Below are positions 11,761 to 21,901 of a stretch of DNA of 64,000 nucleotides, one piece after another. The position numbers and the translations under genes were made by a program. The notes below the pieces were generated by a model. That model did not search any database, was not told where the DNA came from, and saw nothing but the letters and a program-made list of their open reading frames with translations. This DNA is from Cordia subcordata. Taxonomy: Eukaryota > Streptophyta > Magnoliopsida > Boraginales > Cordiaceae. Location of the stretch: contig JAPTOF010000001.1 of assembly GCA_028554755.1 (NCBI GenBank), positions 33,747,501 through 33,811,500 of the forward strand. The letters are read 5' to 3'. Numbering within the stretch: the stretch's first letter is position 1; each line of letters begins with the position of its first letter.

Positions 11761-11811
11761 GTTCACTCCTACTATTAGTCACCTTTTGCAGGACAACAAG
11801 AGTTTATTCGA

Positions 11812-13109
11812 CAGTACTCCATTGTTGCTCTCTTGTAATACATGAAAACTTTTGCAGAAAAGCTATAAACTGTTACAAATGATTTTATGCAACAGTTTTT
11901 TAGCTATTATATAAAGTCAGTGTTACAAATGCCATATTGTAACGGTTTTTTGCAAATCAAATATAACAGTGAAAAACCATTACATATACTTTTTGCAAAA
12001 GTTTGTTTTAAAAAAAAAACTAAATATTGTGAGTTTTTTAAGTTGCAATAGTTTTAAAGGATTATTGCAACAGTTTTTCATACTTTCAGTGATATTTTTT
12101 ATTAATTCTTGCAATGGTTTTGAATTATATTAGCAACATTTTTTATATTTTCTGTGAAGGTTTTGAACAGTATTGGTTTTTTTGTTATTTTTCATGGTAA
12201 TTATACTAGATATTGCAACAATTTTTACAAATATAAGCAATATTTTCCAAAAGTATTAGCAACACTTTTCAGAATTTTTTGTGATAATTTTAACAAACTA
12301 TTGCAATGGTTTTTAAAATTACAAGCAATGGTTTTTCATTTTCTTGCAACAGTTTCATAAGTTATTCCAATAATTTTTAAAAATTTATGCAATGATTTTG
12401 ATATACTATTACAATGATTTTCAAAACTACAAGTACTGGTTTTTTTTTTTTCTTGCAATGGTTATGACAAGTTATTATAATGGTTTTAAAAGTTTATACA
12501 ACAATTTTAATAAACTATTGCAATAGTTTTCAAAACTACAAGCAATAGTTTTTTATTTTCTTACAACAACATTGCTAAGTTATTGCAATAATTTTGATAT
12601 ACTATTGCAATGATTTCCAAAACTATAAGCAATGGTTTTTTTTTTTTTTTTGCAACGATTTTGATAAGTAATTGCAATAGTTTTAAAAATTTATGCAACA
12701 ATTTTGATAAACTATTGCAATGGTTTCCAAAGCTGTAAGTAATAATTTTTTATTACATGCAAAAAAAATAGAAAAAATGTTGCTAATATTATTCAAAACC
12801 ATTGCAAGAATTAATAAAAAAATATCGGTAAAAGTATGAAAAACTATCTCAATAACCCTTTAAAACTATTGCAAATTAGAAAACTCACATCATTTAGTTT
12901 TTTTTTTTGAAAAAATTATTGCAAAAAGCATATATTGTAATGGTTTTTCACTATCACATTTGATTTGTAAAAAAAGTTGCAATATAGTATTTGCAACACT
13001 AACTTTACACCATGACTAAAAAACTGTTGCATAAAGCCATTTGCAATGGTTTATAGCTTTCTGCAATAGTTTTTAAGTATTGCAAGAGAGTAAAAATGTA
13101 ATAGTGCTG
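11812..13109. mobile_element. 1.3-kb near-palindromic (foldback) element
   Basis: The two ends are reverse complements over roughly 300 bp. The left arm (about 11812-12145) contains CTCTTGTAATACATGAAAAC, then GCAGAAAAGCTATAAACTGTTAC. The right arm (about 12775-13109), read inward, gives CTCTTGCAATACTTAAAAAC, then GCAGAAAGCTATAAACCATTGC. Outermost bases are CAGTACT and, inverted, CAGCACT. The centre is filled with short-period repeats. No coding potential is seen. No convincing target-site duplication was found, so the superfamily (Mutator-like foldback or large MITE) is open. It begins 40 bp from the right end of the hAT element. Confidence 0.75.
12290..12765. repeat. Tandem repeat, period about 110 bp, in the foldback loop
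   Basis: Four to five diverged units contain GCAATGGTTTTCAAAACTAC, then AAGCAATGG and a TTGCAACAATTTTGATAA-like part. Unit starts are near 12303, 12412, 12519, 12606 and 12717, so spacing is about 110 bp with one shorter unit. GCAA(T/C)GGTTTT words recur throughout, in the loop and in both arms. Confidence 0.7.
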
Positions 13110-13287
13110 GAAGAAAATATTTTGAAATAGTAGTTAACGTATTAAGTTGTTGCAAGTTTGGACCTTTGTTATAAATTTTTTCCATCTATCATCTTTGGCG
13201 AAAATATTTTAACGTGTCTAGAAGTATATTTTTATATCTCAAGATTAATTCTACTCTATATATAGATAGATAGATAGATAGATAGAC
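13110..13287. other. Spacer with GATA microsatellite
   Basis: This is a short spacer between the foldback element and GRP-A. It ends in six to seven GATA units (about 13262-13286) that abut the stop codon of the GRP-A remnant. The 3' part of the GRP-A gene is missing beyond this point. Confidence 0.7.
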
Positions 13288-13642
13288 TTACCCACGACCA
13301 CCATGACCACCGCCAGGGTAGCCTCCATATCCGCCACCGCGGTATTTGGCATCATTTACGTCATTTGTCTCCTCATCTTGCTTAGCTGCACAATAACATA
13401 TGCAAATATATACACGTAAGCTAACATATCATGCAATAATATGTATTAATATGATTAAGCTAAAGTGAAATAAGAACATCAACTTTTGCTCGACTTCTGC
13501 ATTAAATAGCAAGATTGAACGTACTAGCGTCAAGTGAAGCAGAAGTCTCCTCAGCCAAGTCCCTAGCTGCCACCTCTGAGGTGATCATTAAAAGTATAGC
13601 CAAGCTAAGGCAAAGGAAAAGTACAACTATGTTGCAACCGAT
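13288..13642 (-). pseudogene. Glycine-rich protein paralogue GRP-A, decayed
   Basis: Two minus-strand exons (13642-13525 and 13385-13288, donor GTACGT, acceptor TGCAG) parallel the intact GRP-B gene at 21902-22888. They encode the same leader ([20 protein letters not shown]), then [20 protein letters not shown] and a stop. Three defects are visible by comparison with GRP-B. The start ATG is ATC at 13640-13642. The protein ends before the Cys-rich C-terminus, at a GATA microsatellite. A Helitron splits the upstream TATA-like box at 13728/15606. The frame between these points is open, so decay is fairly recent. Loss of expression is an inference. Confidence 0.85.
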
Positions 13643-13728
13643 TTTTTAACTCGATTTTTATGAATGTTACACACGTAGGAAATAGTTTTTGAAGAAGGAT
13701 GAGAAATCTGATACGTGCTCTATCTATT

Positions 13729-15605
13729 TCTCTTCTCTACTATATTAAAAAAAGGGACTTTTGCCAAGCTCTTGGTCATCCAGGTAGAACCGTAATTTAA
13801 CATTTAAGAGTCACCAGATATGCAAACAAAATTAACCACACACTAGAAGTTCTTATTTCGGATATTTTTGCCTTCTGGATTTCTTTGTTTTCCCTTTTCT
13901 TTTCCTTTTGGGATAACTAAAATAATTACGTTTATCAAAATTGTACACTATTATATGTGATAAAAATAATTTTTGTTTTTATTGGGAAATAGAAGATTGT
14001 TTGAAATAGTCTATTGTGCAGATTAATGCGTTATGCTATTATGGTATATGATAATAATATATGTCTTTTTAATAAATCTTATATAACTATTTCGACCGTT
14101 TACTTTTCAATGAAAAGTAATTTCCACTACCATTAAGATCAAAAAGAACACCACTCAGCAGATCTTCACTGCCTGACCAACACAATAAATTTTCAATTTC
14201 AAACTTTTAAACCTTTAAAACCAAAAAACTATTCGACTAGATAAATTTGCATTTATTCTATTTTTTCTCTTTTTTTCCTAATCAAAAATTATATGCTCTC
14301 TCTTTTTTCACTTTTTTTTATTAATCATGCCCTTTCGCTTTAGACTTCTATAATTTTCCACTTGGGTTAAAAAAAAAAAAAGAAAAAGTGATCAAGTTAA
14401 AGATGAGAATTCATTTGAATTTTTTAGTTCAAAATTTTTAATTTCTAGGGCTAAAAACTATTAAATTGAACATTTAAAATTATAAAAGTTGATTGACTTT
14501 TGGATATTGGCTTTCGAGTGTTCTTGAGTTCAAGTTCTTTTTTTATTTGTTAAATATATTGTGCTAATTTATATAAAATTCAAAAATAGATAAATTAGTT
14601 AAATTGTATTGTACTAACTTAGTAAGTATGAAAATGGATATGAAAAGTTGAAAAAAAAAATACATATAAAAAGTTGAAAGTCACTCATATTACAATTATC
14701 TAACTTCAAATAACTATGAGATCATTCCAAATTACATTAAAATACTTACAAAAACAAAAAAGGAAGAAAAATAGTTCTTTGGGGCGGTTCAGATCTTTTT
14801 TTTTTCCTTCCCCAACAAAAACAATATACTATATTTTCTTTTTCTTTTTTTGGCTTTTCCACTAATCATGACTTTTAGCTTTCACATGACTTTTAGCTTT
14901 CACCTAAGAATGAAAATTGGTTCGAATTTTTGAATTTTTAAGTTTAAAATTTTTGAACTTTGAAAGAAAAAAGAAAAAAACTATTTAATTAGATATTGAA
15001 AATTATAAAACTCATTCAGAATTTAGATAGTCGGGTTTGGGATTTCAAGTAGGGGTTTTTTATTTTACCTTTTTGTTGAATCATATTGTGCTAATTGGAA
15101 TTAAATGCAATAATAGATATGAAAAGTTGAACAAAAATAAATTCAAAAGGTTTAAATTCATCTAAATTACAAATTTTTGAGTTTAAATAATTGCGAAATC
15201 ATATCAAATTACATTAAAGTACTTATAAAAATAAAAAGTAAAAAATCAACTTTTGGTCAAGCTCATGCATAAATTTTACACTTTAAATTCCAATCAAATT
15301 CAATAAAATAGAAAAAAAATAGTTATTCCCACCATCATATTCACCCAACTCTACTGAATCCACAATTTTTTGTTTTTTACTCTATAACCAATATCATCCT
15401 AAATTTGTCAAACTAACAAAGAGACAAAAGTGCACTTTTTTCAATTTCAATTTTTACAAAGAAAAATATAAACATAAATACAATTTTTTTAAATCCATAT
15501 AAAATTACTAAATTTTTTGATAAATATTTATTATATATTTCAAAATTTTATATCACAAGAATATTGAATAATATAAGCATACCTTGCATGGCATCATTTT
15601 ACTAG
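13729..15605 (+). mobile_element. Non-autonomous Helitron in the GRP-A promoter
   Basis: The insert starts TCTCTTCTCTACTATATT and ends CATCATTTTACTAG followed by T, as in plant Helitrons (5' TC, 3' CTRR, no target-site duplication). A small TGC-ATG-GCA hairpin precedes the end. Boundaries are supported by the GRP-B promoter, where the uninterrupted CTACT|TATAGAA (22971 onward) matches the sequence left and right of this insert. The target is between T and T rather than the usual A and T. The 1877-bp body has no Rep/helicase coding capacity and holds an internal tandem duplication. Confidence 0.7.
14160..15300. repeat. Diverged tandem duplication inside the Helitron
   Basis: The segment 14160-14760 is echoed by 14780-15240. 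Shared stretches in the same order are CAGATCTT near the start, CTTTTTTT...AATCATG, AAAATTTTTGAACTTT-like text, ATATTGTGCTAATT, ATATGAAAAGTTGAA and CAAATTACATTAAA(A/G)TACTTA. Each unit is about 500-600 bp, with many substitutions and indels. Confidence 0.6.
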
Positions 15606-16840
15606 TATAGAATAAAAATGAGGCATGCCGCTGTTTGGGTTAGGCGTGTTGCAATAAAAGCCATAAGCGTGTAGGCGTATAAATAATTTGGGTTGATCAA
15701 TTTTCTTTTGTCACTTGGTTGTTGATGACCAGACCGCTTCCAAGTGGTAGAAGTGCACTTGCGCCCTATTCGCAGCAGTGTTTTATGTAATATTTAGTAT
15801 CTTGACCAAATCAAAACACTACTTCTCTCATTTTAGTTGTTCGGCAAAATGGTGGTTTAGGTAGTGCTTTTATTCTAAATAGTGTTTAAAGTATTGTGAA
15901 AAGCTAATATTATTAATGTTTCAAAGTAGAATTTAGTGTTTTACTTTTTTTTTAGCAATACTATCCTCTCTCTAACATCTTTTTTGTAATTGTACCTCTA
16001 TTCAATTTTGATTTACATTTTTACATTTTCTTTGACGAGTATAAATACAAAATAACACAAAAATAAATTTGAAATTCTATCCGTATAAAAATATATTAAA
16101 AAGTATAGGTCTTATTTGTCCATTCATTATTTTTTCAAAAATATAAAATTTCAATCAATTAAAATATTTTTATAATAAAAATATTTGTTTATAATATTAA
16201 TAAAATTAATTTTAAAAAAAAGTAATTTTATTGTGCTTTAAAAGTAAAATATTATTTTAAGAAAAATATATTTAATTATATAATAAATTATCATAATTAT
16301 TTTTATTAATAATAATAATAATAATAATTTATTATCATCATCACAACAATAACCCGAAACTAATATCTTTTTTGTCATTTTGCATTCACCAGTTAATCCA
16401 ACAATTAGCTTTATCGAACACATATAAAACAATCTGCTAATAAAACAGTTATCTGCTAACCGCTAAAACACAACAGCTATTCGCTACCTAATCTGCTATC
16501 CGTTACTCAAACAGCTATCTGCTCCCCAATCTGTTAATTGCGCCGAACAAGCCCTTGATCAGAATTGGGGGATAATTCAAGTATTTGAAACTGTCTCTTC
16601 TAAGGTCATGGGTTGAGATCCCATGAGGGTGGGGGTTAAAAAAAAAGAAGTCCACTTGATCTTCAAATGCATTCTCCACTTGGGTCGACAATTGACTTAT
16701 CATAATATGTTCTATATATGCAATTTCCGATACTCATTAATTATATTTCATCGTCACATAGATATTTAGGTTGAATTTTGAAGATCATAGGATAAGGTTC
16801 AATATGACTCGCTCCATTCGGGGTGGAACGCGTACTCATA
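15606..16840. other. Residual GRP-A upstream region with further insertions
   Basis: Sequence just right of the Helitron (15606-15730) still aligns with the GRP-B promoter (ATAATTTGGGTTG, CTTTTGTCA...GGTTG). Homology resumes at 16650-16840 (CCACTTGATCTT, then GGTCGAC, ATATTTCATCGTCACAT, CATTCGGGGTGGAA). Between them, 15735-16560 is extra DNA ending in CGCCGAACAAGCCC, a typical MITE terminus, with repeated CTGCTAACCGCT-like words (16435-16540). No gene is seen. Confidence 0.5.
16557..16648 (+). mobile_element. tRNA-derived SINE-like fragment
   Basis: The sequence TTCAAGTATTTGAAACTGTC, then AAGGTCATGGGTTGAGATCCC, resembles the A- and B-box region of a tRNA-related plant SINE. The B-box-like part (GGTTGAGATCC) is at 16611-16621, and a nine-A run closes the fragment. 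It is short and diverged. Confidence 0.4.
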
Positions 16841-19190
16841 ACAAACTGACTTGTTTTCCTTTAAAAAATATTTTTTCTTTTGTAATTAGTAGTTAAGTTG
16901 GTTTTAAGAAAAAAATTAAAATTTTAAAAAGTTCACTTTGTACTTTTTTTTGAAGTTTTTAAGAAAGAACTTTTTTTTTTCTTTCTCTAATAGTTATGCT
17001 AGAAAAGCTTTTTAAAAACCAATAATTCGAACGAGCCTGAGCTGATAATTAAACATAAAAATTCAAGTTTGATTAAGATTTTCTTGTCAATATTGAAGCT
17101 TATATAAAGTTTTGTTTTAAGCCATGAACAAGTTTACTGGTTTAAAAATAATGGGGTTCGTCATTATTTGGCATTTATTATTTATAATGCAAGAGAATTG
17201 TATTTTTCACTACTCTCTTAGAAAGTAATTCAGATTGAAGAAGTTTTGATGAATATGAGAGCTGATCATATTGGAAGAAATATCAAAAACGCTTGCGTAC
17301 CAAAGCTATTCTTTTATATATTAATATATAGAAGAATAAACAAGCTAGCGAAAAGAAAATGAGTCACATATAAATAATTAAGGCTAATAAGTTGATCGAA
17401 ATGAACACAACCGCGGATGATCAAGTAATTGCATGTCTATTGTGAATTAGAAAAGCTAGAACTACATACTAAACTTATGTAGTGCATGATAATTTACCTT
17501 CTCACTTAATTTAAAATTTTGAACGAAAACGATGCTTTGCACGATTTGAGCCGTTACCTTCTCACCTAATTAAAAAACTTTAACAAATACGCATTTAAAT
17601 CTTGAACGTAAATAATTTTTAATATTTTTAATAAGTGACAATGAATCTTAAATCTATTATTTGGGTCTAATTCTATAATAAGTTAGTATGTAGTCTAAAT
17701 GTTTAAATTTATTAAAAAAATTATTATATTTATTTATTATATTTAATAATTATGAGATTATTAAGATACGACGGACCTTTCTAGGAGGATATATGAGGTT
17801 AGTAATCACCTCAACCGTTAAGCAATCGGTGGAACCCCTCCATGCCCGACTTGGCTACTCTAACATGTGGTATATATTAGTCGAAACTATTACAATAGAA
17901 AATTATAAAAAAATAAATAAAAAAAATAGTGTAGAAGAGATAAATAATCCTTGTTTCACAGTCAATATCATTTTCCTTTTCCAAATTCGGGTCATCCACT
18001 AGAGGAATTGCTAATGGAGGTGCCGGGATTTAACAACAAAAAATATTCGTTGTTATTTAAATAATAATTATTGATGAAAAGAAATTCTTTTCTACTTAGA
18101 TACAAATTAGTGACAAAAAGTTAGGTGATTAATTAAAAACAAATTAGTGAAAAAATGCTTAAATTTATTTAATTCATTTTTAATTTTTTAATTATGTTAA
18201 AAAATTAATAGTTTTAATATAAGAAATTATCGTCGTCTCTATTTACGGATGGATATTTCCATCAATATTTAGAGATGAAAAGTTGTCCATGATTATTTAG
18301 GTCTGCTCAACATTATGTAAAACTTTATTGCAGCAAGCATTGAAGAGCGCAGGGCCATAGACTGGTGAGAACCATGTGCCCCTTTTTACCCGTCATGTTG
18401 ACCATTTTGCATTGAATTTCAACGGAAGCTTGATACAGAAGCCTAGTTGTAGCCTTGTCGTATGCAGTAGTGATCTATTAGAGCTTAATAAATTTTCTCA
18501 ACTGTTAAAAATTACTTTTCACTTAGAACTTATTTGGATTGATTTTTTTCTAAATTTTTAATATATATATATATATATATTGTAATAATTATTTGACTTA
18601 TGCGTTAAACAAACTGAAACTCTAAAAGCCGTTTAAGTATAGCTTTCTCTGAAAATCAAAATTTTTAATTTCTTGAAAATGCACTTTTTAAAAAAATTAT
18701 TAAAAATATTTTTTCAAGAAAAATCATTCTAAATGAGCCCTTAATATAGTAGAGCCGCTTATAAAATTGTTAAGAGGACAAAAAAAGAAAGGAATCACAA
18801 AACCTAAAGGGCGTACACCAATGAAAGAGCTTAGCAAAGTGACAAGTTTAAAGATTAGTCATGTACGGATAAAAAATCTAGACTTTTGACATTAGCGAGG
18901 CCATGTACGAGTCTCAACCTTAGAAATCGGGGGAACAATGCTTATTTCCACTTCAAAATAAGCTAAAAGTTGATTATATTACAACTAGTGAAAATAAATT
19001 TCCGAACTTATTCATACTAAAAGTTAGAAATATACCATTTGACCACTAAGTTTTTGACAAATGCTTATTTTCTAGTCAAGAATGAAGTTAGAACTTCAAA
19101 TTAGGAACAATGACAATTTAGATCTTAAAATGTCAATTTTTCATAAATTTGAGCACTTTTATTAAAGATTTGAAATTTAAACCTTTAAAT
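16841..19190. other. Intergenic, no gene recognised
   Basis: AT-rich DNA without a supportable gene. AACGAGCC/AATGAGCC-type ends of small MITEs appear near 17030 and 18727, and an (AT)n run lies at 18562-18581. The open frames at 17793-18002 and 18376-18561 lack recognisable protein features. Confidence 0.4.
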
Positions 19191-19420
19191 TTATTTGTCA
19201 CAAAGTTTAAGACCTGAAACTACGTTTTTCCCTTTTAAGAAGATAAAGTTATAGTAGTTATAAAATAATTCATATGTTATAAAACCGTAAGTACATAAGC
19301 AATGGTTTTGTAGAATTATAGTGCCGCCTATACTTTTAGCAGTGGTTCGACATAATCGCCCTATATCACTATAGGCTATGGTTTTCAAAGAACCGTCACC
19401 TACACATTTCTTTTGTAGTG
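19191..19420 (-). mobile_element. CACTA transposon terminal fragment
   Basis: The minus strand begins CACTACAAAAGAAATGTGTAG at 19420, then GGTGACGGTTCTTTGAAAACC, the signature start of plant CACTA (En/Spm) elements. Imperfect repeats of the GGCGACTATGG/AACCATTGC type follow to about 19190. The other terminus was not found, so this is probably a broken end. Confidence 0.65.
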
Positions 19421-19640
19421 TTTGGTACCACAGTACTTGATAACTTGTTTGTCTATCGTGCTAAAAATATTTTTATCAAATGTATGTCATTAACATTATT
19501 CAGTAATCATCCATGCTATAATCTAGCCAATTTCTTTATTATTTTCATAGCAGAAAATGCTCTTTCAGTAGTTGCAGTTAAAAATGTGTGTGGGTTAGAT
19601 GGTTGCCAGAAAGGATTAAGACATAATTACATAAAGGAAA
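19421..19640 (-). pseudogene. hAT transposase C-terminal dimerisation remnant
   Basis: One minus-strand frame reads LTATTERAFSAMKIIKKLA, then a stop, then LLNNVNDIHLIKIF. This is the conserved hAT dimerisation motif of the TTF-type transposase family, in which ATTERAFSAMKIIK is diagnostic. Only this short domain remains, with stops. It is a different hAT lineage from the element at 4803-11771, whose corresponding motif is ASESTFSTGG. Confidence 0.7.
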
Positions 19641-19895
19641 CGTAATTTTCTCTTTTTTTTAATTAAAAAGCAGACAATATTAGCCTTAAATACTAAACAA
19701 GGACGTAAATACGACAGGAAGCGGCAAATTAATTTAAAGTTTTGTTTTTTATTTTCAAATAATTCTAAAAACTACTTAAGAGATAAAGGGGAGAACTGCC
19801 CCATTTTGGTACATGGCTTCGGTATTGCTTCTAGAAAGGTTATAGCCCTCAACCTCTAAACTAGATCTCCTATCAATTTCAATTTTAATCTAGAT

Positions 19896-21322
19896 ATATA
19901 TATATTTTTTTTTGGTGGAAGGAGAGGTTCTTCTCCCTAAAATTATATTGATTAAAAATGAAATCATGAAGAAGAGGGGGGGGGGGGCATTGACCTTACC
20001 CTCTACCTACCCCTAAGATGAAGTTGGACACTCTGCAACCTATTTGCAAATACAATTGTTATCGTCCTATGCACCCTAAGTCCATTAAGTACTCACAAAG
20101 TGGTACTTACTAAAAGAATTTAAAAACACTGTAAATAAGGTAAGACTATTATCCTTACATTTGAAAGCAACAAAAAGAACCAAACCAAAATTGAACAAAA
20201 AAAGGGGGGGGGGGGGACCTATTTTCTTGGTCTTGAAGTAAGGCAGCTGCATTTGATCCACTCTAATGATGCCTCTCAAATAAGGAACTTGATTTGTTCG
20301 ATGAAAAATTTTAAGACCAGCTGATTTATAGTTGCCAAGATAGCAAGCAAATTAGCAGCACAGTTTGCTTCTCTGCAGATATGGCTAAACTTTCATTTGA
20401 TTAGTCCAGAATGTTACGAATTTTACATAACTGATGTTTTACACTCCAAGGACCTTTGCAGGCAGAGATTACCCAGTGGACCAGCGTCACTCTATCCATT
20501 TCAATCCATATTTTTTATACACCTTAAGCCAAACACAAAGATAGTCCCCTCCAGAAGGCAAAAACCTATACCTTTACAGCAAGATCAACCTGCAAATTAT
20601 CGAAAATGCCCCATAACATTTTACCGGAAGGATCCCTAAGGATTCCTCATCCACCTGCACGCTAACTTTGTAAGTGAAAACTACCGTCAAGATTGATTTT
20701 AACCCAACTTTGATTTGGTTTAATCCACCAAATTAGAAGTTGGCTCAATATTTTGGTTTTTTTTTTTTTTAAATTTACAGTCCCACATGTTTGCAATCCA
20801 AAGATCACCTTTCCACTATTCATGTTGAACATTTTTGCTTGAGAGAGCTGCAAAACAAATCTTTTCACCTTCCAAATGATTCTGTCAGAATTAAATCCAG
20901 TCCGCTTATGCTTATCATCATTTCTCTCCAACCAAATGATCCAAGCGATAAACAGGGGGGAATATTGTTCGAATATGGCCATTACTTGCATAATCACTTG
21001 AGAAAAAACCAACCTGAAAACCAAGACCTAATTCCTCCATCATCAGACAGTTTCATTTGAAAGAAATTAGCAAAATAATCCCAAAATGCTTTAGCTTTAG
21101 AGTCAAACAAAAGGCAATGTTTAATAGTTTCATTTTGGGGGAAGTGAGATACCTCTTTTTTGCTTGACAGTATCAACAGGTATCCAATCGAAAATGAATC
21201 TCTAACCAAAAAATAAATAAAAATAAAAAGATATTTTGAGAGGGACATAGGAGTGCTAGATTCTAGAAAATAACAGCTGTTTTGTACCATAGTCCTGCAT
21301 TTTCCCCAAGTTTGCTTAAGTC
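19896..21322 (-). mobile_element. 5'-truncated LINE (L1-type) with 17-bp TSD
   Basis: A perfect 17-bp direct repeat, TCAATTTTAATCTAGAT, flanks the insert (19879-19895 and 21323-21339), the hallmark of target-primed LINE integration. On the minus strand it encodes the C-terminal part of ORF2: a zf-RVT-like segment (CLLFDSKAKAFWDYFANFF, about 21110-21050), a linker (FIAWIIWLERNDDKHKR) and RNase H (WVKINLDGS, then eroded text to about 20300). A 3' UTR follows, ending in an A-rich tail at the low-coordinate side (T-run at 19905-19913 on the plus strand). Two C/G homopolymers (about 19977-19988 and 20206-20217) lie in the UTR. The endonuclease and most of the reverse transcriptase are absent. Confidence 0.85.
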
Positions 21323-21339
21323 TCAATTTTAATCTAGAT

Positions 21340-21901
21340 TGTCGTGTGCACACTAACACTGTTAAAGTATCCATGGTCAAATATACATACATACATACAT
21401 ACATATAAATATATATATATATATATATGTAATTAATCATGAGTTTAATTTAACCTGTAATTCAATATCAGCTTCTTTGTTTTGTTGCCTAATGATAATA
21501 TAAGATCTGATCATATGGGACATTATCAGGCAAGCAATTTACTTGACTTAGCAAACGCAAGACTTTTCACATCTAGCACTGCATTTATTCATTGGTCGAT
21601 CAATTATGTAATATTTGTAATTATAAGATAATTATTGGACTTTATATTAATAGAGATAGATTATTTTTCATCTCACCTGTTTCTAATTAGTAAAAAAAAT
21701 ATATATGTCCATTTGCTATTTAGGGACACATTATATAGGAAAATCATGACCGTTAATTAGTGATGGAAAACTCCGTCACTCGAGGAGTGCATGAATTTTC
21801 ACACTTCATGTTTTTATTCAAACTTACGTAGAAAAACAGATTATTAGATTGCTCTAGGAATGAGCAAACATAGTGAACTTTTAGCAATAAGCTGGATAAT
21901 T
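21340..21901. other. Spacer downstream of GRP-B, with CATA/AT microsatellite
   Basis: No gene is seen. A (CATA)n run followed by (TA)n lies at about 21384-21429. The portion nearest 21902 is the presumed 3' UTR of GRP-B. Confidence 0.5.

Larger units (their letters stand above)
4803..11771 (-). mobile_element. hAT transposon with captured host gene fragments
   Basis: The element is bounded by a perfect 8-bp direct repeat, CTATTAGT, at 4795-4802 and 11772-11779, the duplication length of the hAT superfamily. Its ends are imperfect inverted repeats: TAGTACTGTGCATTCGG on the left and, read inward from the right, TAGGAGTGAACACAATTGGG. Both ends are followed by clusters of CGGTT/AACCG subterminal motifs, as in plant elements of the TAGGGGTGxxCA-CGGTT type. 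Inside, on the minus strand, are a transposase (10327-8271), then coatomer beta-prime exons (about 7450-7060), then O-fucosyltransferase-family exons (6732-5205). The length is 6969 bp. The TSD, ends and transposase are seen directly. Capture by the transposon, rather than insertion around an older pseudogene, follows from the fragments lying inside the TSD. Confidence 0.88.

Noticed and set aside
12290..12765. Regular repeats that might suggest a CRISPR array
   Set aside because: Units are diverged, contiguous at about 110 bp without unique spacers, and the genome is a plant's.
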